Of a stretch of DNA of 64,000 nt, positions 8,462 through 18,281 are shown in pieces. Made by a program: the position numbers and the translations under genes. The first letter of the stretch is position 1. Each line of letters begins with the position of its first letter. The notes beneath the pieces are model-generated. The model saw nothing but the letters and a program-made list of their open reading frames with translations. It made no database searches and was not told where the DNA came from. The stretch is from Methanobacteriota archaeon (GTDB lineage: Archaea > Thermoplasmatota > Thermoplasmata > Methanomassiliicoccales > Methanomethylophilaceae): positions 1 through 64,000 of the forward strand of contig JAEXCH010000014.1 of the NCBI GenBank assembly GCA_023402275.1, in the 5' to 3' direction.

Positions 8462-9871
8462 ATGAACAGGGATCCAAACAAGATCAGGAATCTCAATGCA
8501 TTCATGAACGAAGGCCCCACTGTAATAGGCATGATGGCGTCTGTGATAGAAGGAGGCGGATCATTGGATACTGCGGCAAGGGATGTTGCTGCGAACGGTC
8601 CGGCCAGATCATCCTCGATGTTCAGAGAGATGGTCACAAAGGCTGACACAAGGCAGATACCTGACATAGGATATGGGATGTCGGAGTTGTTATCAGCCCT
8701 TCCGGCAGATGCCGCACCATTCAGAAGGTCCATGCAGATGGTAATCTCTGCATCCGGATCCCAGGACAGGTCCGAAAGGGACAGGATGCTCAAGGATGCA
8801 TCTGACATTTCCTTGAATGGACTCAGAGAGACCGGGGAGTCATACAGTACATCATTGAACATACCGTGCATGATGATATTCGGACTTGGGATCATGGTTC
8901 CGATGATACTCATGTCGATACTTCCGATGCTCAGTATCGGAGGGATGTTCGGATCATCCACCATAAGCATGGTGCCGATAGTCCTGATAACACTGGTCAT
9001 AATACCATGTGTGATAATATCACTTATTATATCCGTAAAAGAAAAGAACCCATTCATATCATCCGGACCATTAAGGTCCGATCCCACGGCATTGATACCT
9101 TTGTTGTCAATGGTGCCGATAGCGATCGTCCTTATGATGATAACATATGATGCATCCACATCGATAATGATGGCCGCGATAATATCCGGCATTATATCGA
9201 TCATTGTGATCATGCCATCTGTCAGATCAGGATGGCTCAGGGAGAAACAGGAGTCTTTACTTCAGGATTCAGTGTTCGAGCTGGGCAATAGATTGATAGG
9301 CGGGGAGAACTTCGAGAAAGCGATAGTCGAAGCTGTTTCAGTGAGGAAGGAATGTACATCGATAGCTGAGGGAATATCGAGGGAACTGGATCTATGCAGA
9401 GGAGATGTATGTGCCGCCATAAGATCCTCGATAGAAAGGATATCAGAGAGTGTTTCAGGCGTGTTCTGCGATATTTACAGGTGTTCTCTGAAAGATATCC
9501 GGGATTCAGGAAGACTCGCCATATCGATAGGGAGACAGCTTCAGGATCAGAATTCTGTACGTAAGAACATAAAGAACAAGCTGAAGAGCATGACGGACAT
9601 GATGACCGGCACCGCTGCGGTGTTCGCACCCTTGGTCCTGGGAATGAGCGTTACGATGCTAGGCCCGATATCAAAGGTGGCCGAAGGAGTGGACACGGAG
9701 GGTACATCGACGATATTGATCGTATACCTTATCGAATTGTGCATATTAATGGCGGTACTGACCTCATGTCTGGCAGGAAAGTATGATGCCAAGGAGATGG
9801 TGTTCAAGGCCGGTATGATGCTGCCGGCATCCATCGTGATATTCATATTGTGTTCAAGTATAGGTTTGTGA
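8462..9871 (+). CDS. TadC/GspF-type pilus assembly membrane protein
   Basis: A 469-residue polytopic membrane protein directly after the secretion ATPase. It has two repeats of the GspF/TadC layout: a cytoplasmic helical region followed by paired hydrophobic segments, the first set around residues 135-245 and the last around 385-469. The family forms the membrane platform turned by the ATPase. Coding sense is supported by position and hydrophobicity pattern; a long antisense reading frame over this gene is an artefact. It closes the operon 6039-9871. Confidence 0.85.
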   Translation: MNRDPNKIRNLNAFMNEGPTVIGMMASVIEGGGSLDTAARDVAANGPARSSSMFREMVTKADTRQIPDIGYGMSELLSALPADAAPFRRSMQMVISASGSQDRSERDRMLKDASDISLNGLRETGESYSTSLNIPCMMIFGLGIMVPMILMSILPMLSIGGMFGSSTISMVPIVLITLVIIPCVIISLIISVKEKNPFISSGPLRSDPTALIPLLSMVPIAIVLMMITYDASTSIMMAAIISGIISIIVIMPSVRSGWLREKQESLLQDSVFELGNRLIGGENFEKAIVEAVSVRKECTSIAEGISRELDLCRGDVCAAIRSSIERISESVSGVFCDIYRCSLKDIRDSGRLAISIGRQLQDQNSVRKNIKNKLKSMTDMMTGTAAVFAPLVLGMSVTMLGPISKVAEGVDTEGTSTILIVYLIELCILMAVLTSCLAGKYDAKEMVFKAGMMLPASIVIFILCSSIGL

Positions 9872-9916
9872 TAGACGGCACATCATCAATTTATACCGAA
9901 ATGGTGTTGATTCATC

Positions 9917-10453
9917 ATGGACCGGTCAATGCCCGGAAGGGCGATATTGGCAATAGCTTCCGCATATCTTGCACTGATGATCATATTGCCGATTGTTTAT
10001 CCGTACGGTTCGTTCGTTCATCTGGACGGAACTCCCGGAGTGATCGATAATTTGGGAAAACTGGGATTCGCCGATCCTGTTACCAAGGCGGTCTATTCAA
10101 TAGGCGATCTTTTCTGCCATCAGGAACAGACACGTTCCTTCATGATCAACGGGTCCCAAATGGCATTCTGCCAGAGGGATGTATCCATACTCATCGGATT
10201 GATAGGGGGATTGGTATTCACGGACCTGACCTCAAAACGCATCAATATAACTGATAAGATGGTCCCTATCGTTGCAGCTATGCTGATAGCTTCTACGTTG
10301 ATGGAGTGGGGGATTGAGTTCCTGACAGGACATGACATGCTCATAGGAAGGATGGTCACCGGTGCATTTGCGGGTGCAGGTATAGCACTGGTGATACAAT
10401 ATATCGTTTCAAAGCAATATGAGGAAGTAATGGGTTTGGGAAAAGGGGGTTAA
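9917..10453 (+). CDS. DUF2085 integral membrane protein
   Basis: A 178-residue membrane protein with about four hydrophobic segments. The DUF2085 signature is clear: DLFCHQEQTRSF followed by MAFCQRDVSILIG, where the conserved CHQ and CxR are thought to bind a metal or haem-like ligand. Function is unknown. An internal ATG four codons downstream is an alternative start. It is convergent with the ribonucleotide reductase gene, overlapping it by 4 bases. Confidence 0.85.
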   Translation: MDRSMPGRAILAIASAYLALMIILPIVYPYGSFVHLDGTPGVIDNLGKLGFADPVTKAVYSIGDLFCHQEQTRSFMINGSQMAFCQRDVSILIGLIGGLVFTDLTSKRINITDKMVPIVAAMLIASTLMEWGIEFLTGHDMLIGRMVTGAFAGAGIALVIQYIVSKQYEEVMGLGKGG

Positions 10454-12690
10454 TCGCATTTCGTCCAGCCGCATGATTTGCATATGTTGCAACCGCCTTG
10501 GAACTGCAGTTCATCACCGCATTTCGGACAAGGATTCGAGATCTCCTTCGATTTGGATTCTTTCTGCTCCATCTCGGCCTCGAATGTTATTCCCTGAACT
10601 TCCCTCTGCATCTCCGCATGCATATCCAAGAGGGCCCATCCGACAGCCATTGGACAGCACGATCCCTTACTGGTATCCCTCTTTGTGAAGTTTCTTACAA
10701 CATATGACGGACATGATCCACAGCTCTTCAATTGGTCAACTATCGAATTGATGTCGCAACCACTCCTTGCGGCCAGGGAGATCATCCTTGAGAGTCCGAT
10801 CATGAAGTTGTTACATCCGCCTGTCGAGCCTTTGTTGAGATATGCTTCAAGAAGTTCTCCGCTGTGCGGGTCGAAGAATGCTGTACAGTGCAGACTTCCG
10901 CATCCTGTCATGAGCTTCCTCTTCTTACCTACGACATCATCGGCAACATTCTCGACGAAGCCTCTCTTCTCTTTCTTGCCGTTCTCGGGTTCCTCTGATT
11001 TTTCCTTATCCTGTGTCGAGAGTATACCCAGACGTTTGCATCCATCTCTGAATACAGTTACTCCCTTGCAACCGATCTGCCATGCATACATGTACAGATC
11101 GTATACCTCGGTCTCCGGGAAATCGACAGGCAGGTTCACGGTGGAACTTATTGATGCATCGATGTGCATCTGCCATGTTCCCTGAAGATTTAGACGTTGT
11201 TTATAATCAAGGTTCTGAGCTGTGACGAAGAATTTGGGAAGGTCCTTCTCATCTTCTATTCCGTGCTCATCCATATATGCCTTTACAACAGGTGTGTACA
11301 CCTTGTAATATTCGTCGTGATCCGAGAGGGAGACAGTCCTCCTTTCATACGAATTGGCGAAGACGGGCTCTATTCCTCCGGATATTCCGATCATGGTGGA
11401 AAGTGTGCCTGTCGGTGCTATCGTCAAAAGCTGGGAGTTCCTTATTCCGTGTTTTGATACAAGTTCTCTTGTCTCCTCGGATGTGTTCTCCTGGAAATAA
11501 GGTGATGCCAGCAACTCTTCGATATTGCATTTGGGGAACTTTCCCTTTTCCTTGGCAAGGATTGCTGATTCCTTTATTGCGGTGTCTGCCATTATGAAAC
11601 CGAGCTTATGGCAGAAGTCCATCGCCTCTTTGCCTCCGTACTCCAGCTCGAGTTTTATCAGCATATCGGCCAGACCCATTATCCCAAGTCCGATCTGTCT
11701 CCAATCCCTTACGGAATCCCTCTGCTCCTGCAACGGATGCAACGGGAGTCCCTCATCAAGAACATCATTCAGACCAATTACGCATATGCTTACGGCCTTT
11801 CTGAAATCCTCCTCATCGAACTTTCCGTCCTTTACGAAAGCGGCAAGGTTTATGCTTCCGAGAAGACAACTGCCTCCTGCCGGAAGAGGTTCTTCGGCAC
11901 AGGGGTTCGTACCTGCATAATGATAATCAGGGAATTCACTCAAGAGGTTCCATGATTCTATCCTATCCCAATAGAGGCATCCGGGTTCTCCGTAATCCCA
12001 ATTGGCGTAACAGAGTTTTCTGAAGAATTCGTGTGCGTTCAGGTTCTTAACGACAGCATCCTTGGTCTCTGGACGGTCGAATCTCTGAGTGAAGTCCTTC
12101 TTCTCCCTGACGCATTCCATGAATTCATCGGTCATCCTTATGGACATGTTGGCTTTGGTGACCCTGTCCACATCCGTCTTGACATACATGAATTCCTCGA
12201 GGTCGGGATGTTCGCATGACAGAGAAAGCATCAATGCCCCTCTTCTTCCATGCTGTCCTATAAGGCCGGTGACCATTGAGTATAGATCAGTGAATGAGAC
12301 GGCACCCGATGTCTCGGATGCTGTGTTGTTTATCTTAGCACCGCGGGGTGCCAATTTAGAGAGATCGATACCCACTCCTCCGCCGTAACTGAATGTCCTG
12401 GCAAGCTTTCCTGCGCATTCAAAGATGGATTCTATTGAATCCTCCGGAGGGGCCACAACATAACAGTTGGAAAGTGTGACCTTCAATCCTGTTTTCTGAA
12501 GGCCCCTGTTGGCCAATATCCTTCCCCCGAACAGGAATTTCTGTTCTATGATCATCTGTCTGATGTCAGGATCCCCATCGCTGACGCGGTCCAACCATTG
12601 GTCGAATGTCTCCCCATTGTAGCAGTACTTCTTCTGCCAGATATCGATGCCTAATTGATTGTCCTCACCTAACCATTCCTCGACTTCCAT
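10450..12690 (-). CDS. nrdJ: adenosylcobalamin-dependent (class II) ribonucleotide reductase
   Basis: Converts ribonucleotides to deoxyribonucleotides using adenosylcobalamin to generate the thiyl radical. The 746-residue protein shows the core: LSNCYVV (first redox Cys), FSYGGGVGIDLSKLAPRGA, the active-site triad NPCAEEP, GSCLLGSINLA and the phosphate loop APTGTLSTM. No N-terminal ATP-cone is seen. The C-terminus ends in a zinc-ribbon CPKCG...CNICKSCG. The start at 12690 is chosen for its Shine-Dalgarno GGGAGAG 6 bases upstream; an in-frame start at 12717 lacks one. It makes the cell dependent on B12, which fits the corrinoid genes downstream. Confidence 0.95.
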   Translation of the reverse strand: MEVEEWLGEDNQLGIDIWQKKYCYNGETFDQWLDRVSDGDPDIRQMIIEQKFLFGGRILANRGLQKTGLKVTLSNCYVVAPPEDSIESIFECAGKLARTFSYGGGVGIDLSKLAPRGAKINNTASETSGAVSFTDLYSMVTGLIGQHGRRGALMLSLSCEHPDLEEFMYVKTDVDRVTKANMSIRMTDEFMECVREKKDFTQRFDRPETKDAVVKNLNAHEFFRKLCYANWDYGEPGCLYWDRIESWNLLSEFPDYHYAGTNPCAEEPLPAGGSCLLGSINLAAFVKDGKFDEEDFRKAVSICVIGLNDVLDEGLPLHPLQEQRDSVRDWRQIGLGIMGLADMLIKLELEYGGKEAMDFCHKLGFIMADTAIKESAILAKEKGKFPKCNIEELLASPYFQENTSEETRELVSKHGIRNSQLLTIAPTGTLSTMIGISGGIEPVFANSYERRTVSLSDHDEYYKVYTPVVKAYMDEHGIEDEKDLPKFFVTAQNLDYKQRLNLQGTWQMHIDASISSTVNLPVDFPETEVYDLYMYAWQIGCKGVTVFRDGCKRLGILSTQDKEKSEEPENGKKEKRGFVENVADDVVGKKRKLMTGCGSLHCTAFFDPHSGELLEAYLNKGSTGGCNNFMIGLSRMISLAARSGCDINSIVDQLKSCGSCPSYVVRNFTKRDTSKGSCCPMAVGWALLDMHAEMQREVQGITFEAEMEQKESKSKEISNPCPKCGDELQFQGGCNICKSCGWTKCD

Positions 12691-13092
12691 TCGGTTACTC
12701 TCCCTTCTCAAAAGCACATCAACTTCAAGGTAATTAAACCTGCGAAAGTTGGATGAGAGGGGCTAAATCATCCTTTCATTCGGTACAATAAATTGAGTAA
12801 ATATGCAGTGTGAATTTATGATCTATAGCTCTGATCTTTCATACATTTTTCTAATATTGCACCATTGTAAATTTGAGTGTGCGCGTTATTCATTTTGACG
12901 CCACACATATGAATTCCTACCTGACGGGCAACAATAAAGAACCTGATCGTGTAGCATTATCGTACCTAAAGATGCTGGAGAACAAAAAATAGATGGAGCA
13001 TATATCCAATCTACTTGTTGTTATATATTTCGTAAACCGTGATATGATTATAGTAAACCAAAAAGGTTCATAGTAGCGGAGATCATGGATTA
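12691..13092. other. AT-rich intergenic region with possible gene remnant
   Basis: A 400-base AT-rich stretch without a convincing gene. The only coding-like feature is a 27-codon frame at 12909-12992 on the plus strand (starts MNSYLTGNNKE, ends TAG). Its reading continues upstream without a stop for about 20 codons, which looks like the tail of a lost gene rather than a functional peptide. TATA-like elements upstream of 13093 probably serve the exported protein gene. Confidence 0.4.
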
Positions 13093-13686
13093 ATGAAAGA
13101 ACAGCAAAATATCAAATTAGCGTTGGCAGTATTTATCGTTGCCATTCTTGTTGTAATATGTATAAACAATGTGAATCTCGATAATAATGATAACAGATAT
13201 CCCGTAAATGATGGACTCACGTCACTGATCGAATTTGATGTTAATGCGTCTGAGGTTGGTACTTCTGCAAAAGGAACTTTCTTTGTTATGCAGAGTAAAG
13301 ACTCGGTAAGAATAAAGATAGTTGCAGATGTTGAGGTTGGCGAAACGGATATCGGCGGAATAGGATTCGGGATACCTAAAGGATTCAATATTGTAGATAT
13401 CTTTTGCAGTTATAGGTCTGATACTTCAGTTGAATACATGTATGTATCTGGTACTCCGATTTTAGGATATCGTGTAGAGGTTGCGCAGGCGCACCCTTAC
13501 TACAATGGCACGCCCAGCGGTGGTGGAAAAGGCATGGTGACGATAGAACTTCAATTCAATGATCTATTTAATTTGAATGATATGAATTCATTAGAGTTTT
13601 ATGTCACAGCAGGAGGGAGTAAAGAAGTCACAGGGTTGGAAGTAGAGAGAATATCCATACCTGTGATGCATGACTTTGCTACATAA
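13093..13686 (+). CDS. hypothetical exported or membrane-anchored protein
   Basis: A 197-residue protein not recognised as a known family. Residues 8-27 form one hydrophobic helix (LALAVFIVAILVVICI) that serves as a signal anchor. The remaining 165 residues are a predicted beta-rich extracellular domain with alternating hydrophobic residues. Codon use is richer in A/T than in the flanking genes, suggesting a distinct history. It precedes a second exported protein by 47 bases and the two probably form one unit. Confidence 0.6.
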   Translation: MKEQQNIKLALAVFIVAILVVICINNVNLDNNDNRYPVNDGLTSLIEFDVNASEVGTSAKGTFFVMQSKDSVRIKIVADVEVGETDIGGIGFGIPKGFNIVDIFCSYRSDTSVEYMYVSGTPILGYRVEVAQAHPYYNGTPSGGGKGMVTIELQFNDLFNLNDMNSLEFYVTAGGSKEVTGLEVERISIPVMHDFAT

Positions 13687-13733
13687 GAAATATAAAGTGG
13701 ATGAAAAAAGAAGAATTATGAAAAGAGATTAAA

Positions 13734-15344
13734 ATGAAAAGATTACCATTTAAGAATAAATTATGGGTAATTCCCGTCATTGCTGTCTTGATGTCAACAT
13801 CATTTTTTATAATATATGATGCAGAAGAAAGTGATGCTGCACCGCCGACAGTAACACTTACAGACCTTAGCATTGGATATGCACCCAAATTCACTGTCTC
13901 GCCATGGAAAGTGAATGAATACAACAGTATAACTGGTGTATTCACATCTGGTATTGGTTCGACGATTGTTGCATTCAGTAATAAATGGGTCGGTGAACAG
14001 ATACCAGGGATTACAATATCCGCATATGGCAGTAGTGTTCAAAGCAATAATCCAAATATAAATGCAGTTAATAATGGCGATGGGACGTATTCGTATTACT
14101 TTAGATTAAGTGGCACACCAACATCAACCGGCACATTCGATGTAAGGAATCAACTCTATCCCCCACAGATATACAACGGCATGTGGTTTAATTTCACAAT
14201 AGTTGATGACTTTATTGGTGCCGCCTCATCATCCAAATCACACAGTAACAGTGTTCAATATGGGGGTGAAAAGACCTATGCATCAAGTGCAATAGAATTC
14301 AAAGGCGCATCATGGAAACCAGGAGAAGAAAGATGGAATTTTGAATATCGCATGGCAGGTATTGGTTATGCCGAGGGGGGCAGTGGCATACTTTATGCAT
14401 ATATCAGTCTTAATGCTACAGAGAACAAATCTAACATAATATTCTGGCCCACTCCTCCCGACCCCAGATATATAGGGAGTACTCCTGCCTCTTCTACTGG
14501 TACAAATTATTCTGGTGTAGCAAATGCTGTTATCGGCCTTGCACTTACCGCAAATCCGGCGGCATCATTGATCTGGAGCACCGCCAACATTGTTGCGGCA
14601 CTGTCTAATAATGTTAATAATAGTAATGTTGGAAATGATAAGGTAGTACAAAAGTGGAGCTGGAATTGGGGCACTGATAAAACAGCCCAATTTTATTGGT
14701 TCAATGTTGTTGTGGAACCTAATGAGTTGGTGGAATTTTCTTATGAATACTATATACTTGGGTGGAGCTATGAATTGCTGAGTGCAGGAAAAGGCTATAG
14801 GACACTTTACGGAAACCCGTCAAATAACAATAGTCTGCCTAATCCTGCACAAATGACCGTTGCTGAAAGAGAAGAATATGGGATCGAGACGATTGCTCGG
14901 GAAAATCTCGTAAATAGAGCCACTGAGATCAATATGTCCGAGATGACGCTAACAGGTTGGCTGGAATCTAATGAAGATGTCTTCTATTATGCTCATAACA
15001 TCATTGAATATGATACTCCTCAGTCTAAAAAGAATGAACTAGATAAATCTACATTGACTAAGGATTTGCTGTTGGAGGAATTGTCTGAACAGATTGAGAG
15101 AAGTGAAAGAATAATAGAAGGTTTCAGTTCGGATGAGACCAAAGACATGAAAGACAGTATAGACATCATAGAAAAACACACAGTTCGACTCATATCTCTG
15201 CTGGAAATGCAAAAACAATTAACATCTACATCGGAAAAAAACAATTTCGAACTGAATAAAATGTTTGATGAATATTGTCGCGACATAGTGGATGTTGATC
15301 CTGCTTATTCGGGGAAGATAAAATCACAAGTATCGAAATGTTAA
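13734..15344 (+). CDS. large exported protein with Ig-like region and C-terminal coiled coil
   Basis: A 536-residue protein with an N-terminal signal or anchor (about residues 10-29, VIPVIAVLMSTSFFIIY, followed by an acidic-Ala segment). The next part, with NGDGTYSYYFRLSGTPTSTGTFDV near residue 110-130, resembles putative Ig-like repeats of surface proteins. The last 130 residues are charged and heptad-like, compatible with a coiled coil. It is probably a surface or adhesin-like protein; no catalytic motif is seen. AT-rich compared with neighbours. A hairpin terminator follows immediately. Confidence 0.6.
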   Translation: MKRLPFKNKLWVIPVIAVLMSTSFFIIYDAEESDAAPPTVTLTDLSIGYAPKFTVSPWKVNEYNSITGVFTSGIGSTIVAFSNKWVGEQIPGITISAYGSSVQSNNPNINAVNNGDGTYSYYFRLSGTPTSTGTFDVRNQLYPPQIYNGMWFNFTIVDDFIGAASSSKSHSNSVQYGGEKTYASSAIEFKGASWKPGEERWNFEYRMAGIGYAEGGSGILYAYISLNATENKSNIIFWPTPPDPRYIGSTPASSTGTNYSGVANAVIGLALTANPAASLIWSTANIVAALSNNVNNSNVGNDKVVQKWSWNWGTDKTAQFYWFNVVVEPNELVEFSYEYYILGWSYELLSAGKGYRTLYGNPSNNNSLPNPAQMTVAEREEYGIETIARENLVNRATEINMSEMTLTGWLESNEDVFYYAHNIIEYDTPQSKKNELDKSTLTKDLLLEELSEQIERSERIIEGFSSDETKDMKDSIDIIEKHTVRLISLLEMQKQLTSTSEKNNFELNKMFDEYCRDIVDVDPAYSGKIKSQVSKC

Positions 15345-15353
15345 ATGAAAACC

Positions 15354-15378
15354 GCCAACAAATGTTGGCTTTTTCTAT
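15354..15378 (+). terminator. intrinsic terminator-like hairpin
   Basis: GCCAACA (15354-15360) and TGTTGGC (15363-15369) form a compact perfect stem followed directly by TTTTTCTATTTTCTT. It lies 9 bases after the stop of the exported protein gene. Confidence 0.7.
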
Positions 15379-15676
15379 TTTCTTATATATCTGATTATAA
15401 AAATGAACTGTTTGTGGGCTGTGTAAAGATGTAAAGTATTTGGACCACAGGACAGTACGGCTGAATTATCTATTATGACAATATCACTGGTTCCTTAATA
15501 TGAGTAAAACAGAATCTGAGTTCATGGAGGGTTTCAAGAAATCATTCTTTTTATGATTTCTTGAAAACTGGTTCACGGACAAAGTATATAAATAAAGGTG
15601 TTATTAATGAATATCAGCATCTTTGTTCATGACGGATGCGTTTTAGCTGTAATTCATTAATAGCGAAGGGACAAAA
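15379..15676. other. intergenic region with long hairpin, short frame and psmB leader
   Basis: Contains a perfect 14-base inverted repeat (15532-15545 with 15553-15566, 7-base loop) inside a short frame starting ATG at 15500 (MSKTESEFMEGFKKSFFL, then TGA). No homology is recognised. Downstream come the psmB TATA box and a leader with a 9-base inverted repeat (TTAATGAAT/ATTCATTAA). The hairpin could be an RNA element or a decayed mobile-element end. Confidence 0.4.
15585..15596 (+). promoter_or_regulatory. TATA box for psmB
   Basis: TATATAAATAAA is a strong archaeal TATA element. The expected start of transcription about 25 bases further on leaves a leader of roughly 60 bases before the psmB ATG. 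Confidence 0.6.
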
Positions 15677-16312
15677 ATGAGTAACGAAGACATTCTTAAG
15701 ACAGGGACAACTACCATCGGAATGAAGATCAAGGATGGAGTGATCCTTGCATCGGACCAGAGAGCGACAATGAACAATGTCATTGCGCACAGCGATGTAC
15801 AGAAGGTCTATCCTCTCTCTGACAACCTCGGAATGACAATAGCCGGTGTTGTGGGAGATGCACAGCTGATGGTCAGGTTCATTCAGAGTGAGATATCCCT
15901 TTACTCTATGAAAAGAGGGTCCCCTATGTCCGTAAAAGCTGCAGCGACACTTGTGGGTAACGTCATGCGTAACGGGTTCTATCTCGGATTGATAGTCGGT
16001 GGACATGACTCCACCGGCGGTCACGTCTACAGCGTGGACGGAGCAGGCGGTTACATAGAGGATAAATTCATCTCCATCGGTTCAGGTTCGAACTTTGCGA
16101 TGGGATCGCTCGAAGCATCATACAAGCCTGAGATGACAAAGAAAGAGGCCATTGACGTTGCGATAACGGCCCTCAACTCCTCAAGGAGAAGGGACAGCGC
16201 ATCCGGAGACGGTATGTTGATATCGTACATCGGACCAAATGGTTACGAGGAGATACCCCAGGACCAGATCAAGGCCCGTTGTGAGGAGCTCGGATTCAGA
16301 TATCCAAACTGA
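15677..16312 (+). CDS. psmB: proteasome beta subunit
   Basis: Catalytic subunit of the 20S proteasome. It carries a 9-residue propeptide (MSNEDILKT) and then GTTTIGMKIKDGVILASDQRAT: autocleavage before the Thr of TTTIG would expose the N-terminal nucleophile, with Asp and Lys (K of GMKIKDG and the RAT loop region) completing the site. The 211-residue length is typical. GGACAAAAATG gives a modest ribosome binding site. It is followed after 60 bases by the aCPSF1 gene on the same strand. Confidence 0.95.
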   Translation: MSNEDILKTGTTTIGMKIKDGVILASDQRATMNNVIAHSDVQKVYPLSDNLGMTIAGVVGDAQLMVRFIQSEISLYSMKRGSPMSVKAAATLVGNVMRNGFYLGLIVGGHDSTGGHVYSVDGAGGYIEDKFISIGSGSNFAMGSLEASYKPEMTKKEAIDVAITALNSSRRRDSASGDGMLISYIGPNGYEEIPQDQIKARCEELGFRYPN

Positions 16313-16372
16313 ACCATCTCACACATTCAAACTTTTTCTTTTAACATAAATTTGTAATAAGCAGGATTTCAC

Positions 16373-18277
16373 ATGAACCCCGACAGATTGTTCGAGAGCC
16401 TCAGAGAAGAGGTAAAGAAATTGGCACCTCCGGAGATGAACATATCCGATATAGAATTCGAAGGCTCAGTAATAGCCATATACACCCCGGAGTACGACAA
16501 GTTCTCAGGAAATGATGCCATACCAAGGATGTTGGCCCAGAATCTCAGAAGAAGGGTGGATATCAGACCCGATCCTTCAACATTGGCGGATTTCAAAGAG
16601 GTGGAAGATAAGATACGCTCTATGATACCTGATTCCGCAGAAGTGTATGATATAAATTTCATACCAGAGACAGGTGAGGTAATAATAGAGGCCATAAACC
16701 CCAATGAGGTCATGGGAAAGGAAGGTCAGTTGTTGACCGATATCAAAAAGGAGGCAGGATGGAACGTCAAGGTCATAAGGGCACCGCCGATCCCATCCAA
16801 GACGGTCTCTGACGTAAGAGGGTATATCCGAACATATCAGGACGAGAGGCGCAAGATGCTGAAATCCGTTGCCAGAAGACTCGTCAGACCTACGATAGAG
16901 GGCGAGCAGTGGGTAAGGATGACCACCATGGGCGGGTTCAGACAGGTCGGGAGGTCAGCTACCCTGCTCACAACTAGGGAGAGCAAGATCCTGATCGATT
17001 GTGGATTGGATCCAAACAGTGACGCCACCCCCTACTTTGCAATACCGGAAGCTCAGCCGCTCAGTGACATAGATGCTGTGGTCGTTACACACGCACATCT
17101 GGATCACTGCGGAACACTTCCTGCACTTTTCAAATACGGTTATGAGGGGCCTGTATATTGTACACCGCCCACAAGGGACCTCATGGCATTGCTTCAACTC
17201 GATAACATAAAGTTAGGATTCGGAGAGGCCAAGAAGGCCCATTACGAAGCTCAGCACGTACGTAAGGAGATCATGCATACCATCACCCTGAAGTACAATG
17301 AGACAACAGACATATCCCCCGATGTAAGACTGACGTTCCATAACGCAGGTCACATCTTGGGATCGGCCATAGCACACTTCCATGTCGGCGACGGATTGCA
17401 TAATGTGGCATTCTCCGGCGATACTAAGTATGAGAAGACATGGCTATTCAACCCCGCGAACAACAGGTTCCCTAGATTGGAGACATTGGTCATAGAGTCG
17501 ACATACGGCGGACACAACGATGTTCAGCCATCCAGGGTCGATGCTTCAGAAGAGATGAAGGAGATACTCGTACATGCGGCGGAACTCGGAGGAAAGGTAC
17601 TGGTTCCCGTCTTCGCAGTGGGAAGGTCCCAGGAGGTCATGCTTGTCATAGAGGAGCTGATGCGCACCGGTAAGATACCGACCATGAACGTTTACTTGGA
17701 TGGTATGATCTGGGAGGCTACCGCCATACACACTGCACACCCTGAATATCTAAACAGCCAACTGAGGACGCAGATATTCCAGCAGAATGAGAATCCGTTC
17801 CTCTCGCCTATATTCAAGAGGGTCGAGACCGCAGAGATGAGAGAGGAGATATGTCATTCTCCTGATCCCTGTATCGTTCTAGCGACCAGCGGTATGATGT
17901 CGGGAGGACCGGTTCTGGAATACTTCAGAGAATGGGCGGATGAACCTAAGAACACCCTGATCTTCGTAGGATATCAGTCTGAGGGAAGCATAGGCAGGAC
18001 GATACAGAAAGGTCGTCCAGATATAACATTGAATCATAAGGGAAGATCGATATCCCTGAACATTGACATGAATCGTGTCACAGTGGATGGATTCTCCGGA
18101 CACTCGGACCGCAAACAACTGATGAAGTACATCGCATCCCTGGACCCCAGGCCGGACAGGATAATAATCGGTCACGGAGATGACAGGAAGTGTACGGATC
18201 TGGCATCATCGATATACAAGAAGTTCAACATAGAGACCAAAGCACCGCTTAATCTTGAGACCATAAGATTGAGGTGA
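16373..18277 (+). CDS. archaeal CPSF-like beta-CASP ribonuclease (aCPSF1/FttA)
   Basis: A 634-residue protein with the full aCPSF1 layout: two N-terminal KH domains (about residues 1-170), a metallo-beta-lactamase core with VVVTHAHLDHCG (HxHxDH zinc motif), GHILGSAIAHF, FSGDTKYE, and a beta-CASP domain with VPVFAVGRSQE and the terminal HGDDRKC His motif. In archaea this nuclease (also called FttA) cleaves nascent RNA at U-rich sites and terminates transcription. Several genes here end in U-rich tracts, in keeping with that. The stop is followed within 4 bases by the ubiX gene. Confidence 0.95.
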   Translation: MNPDRLFESLREEVKKLAPPEMNISDIEFEGSVIAIYTPEYDKFSGNDAIPRMLAQNLRRRVDIRPDPSTLADFKEVEDKIRSMIPDSAEVYDINFIPETGEVIIEAINPNEVMGKEGQLLTDIKKEAGWNVKVIRAPPIPSKTVSDVRGYIRTYQDERRKMLKSVARRLVRPTIEGEQWVRMTTMGGFRQVGRSATLLTTRESKILIDCGLDPNSDATPYFAIPEAQPLSDIDAVVVTHAHLDHCGTLPALFKYGYEGPVYCTPPTRDLMALLQLDNIKLGFGEAKKAHYEAQHVRKEIMHTITLKYNETTDISPDVRLTFHNAGHILGSAIAHFHVGDGLHNVAFSGDTKYEKTWLFNPANNRFPRLETLVIESTYGGHNDVQPSRVDASEEMKEILVHAAELGGKVLVPVFAVGRSQEVMLVIEELMRTGKIPTMNVYLDGMIWEATAIHTAHPEYLNSQLRTQIFQQNENPFLSPIFKRVETAEMREEICHSPDPCIVLATSGMMSGGPVLEYFREWADEPKNTLIFVGYQSEGSIGRTIQKGRPDITLNHKGRSISLNIDMNRVTVDGFSGHSDRKQLMKYIASLDPRPDRIIIGHGDDRKCTDLASSIYKKFNIETKAPLNLETIRLR

Positions 18278-18281
18278 TACC

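Noticed and set aside
8122..9213. Long open frame (363 codons) on the minus strand over the ATPase/TadC region
   Set aside because: It is antisense to two well-supported genes. Its Ile/Met/Asp-rich composition is what the complement of hydrophobic TadC codons gives.
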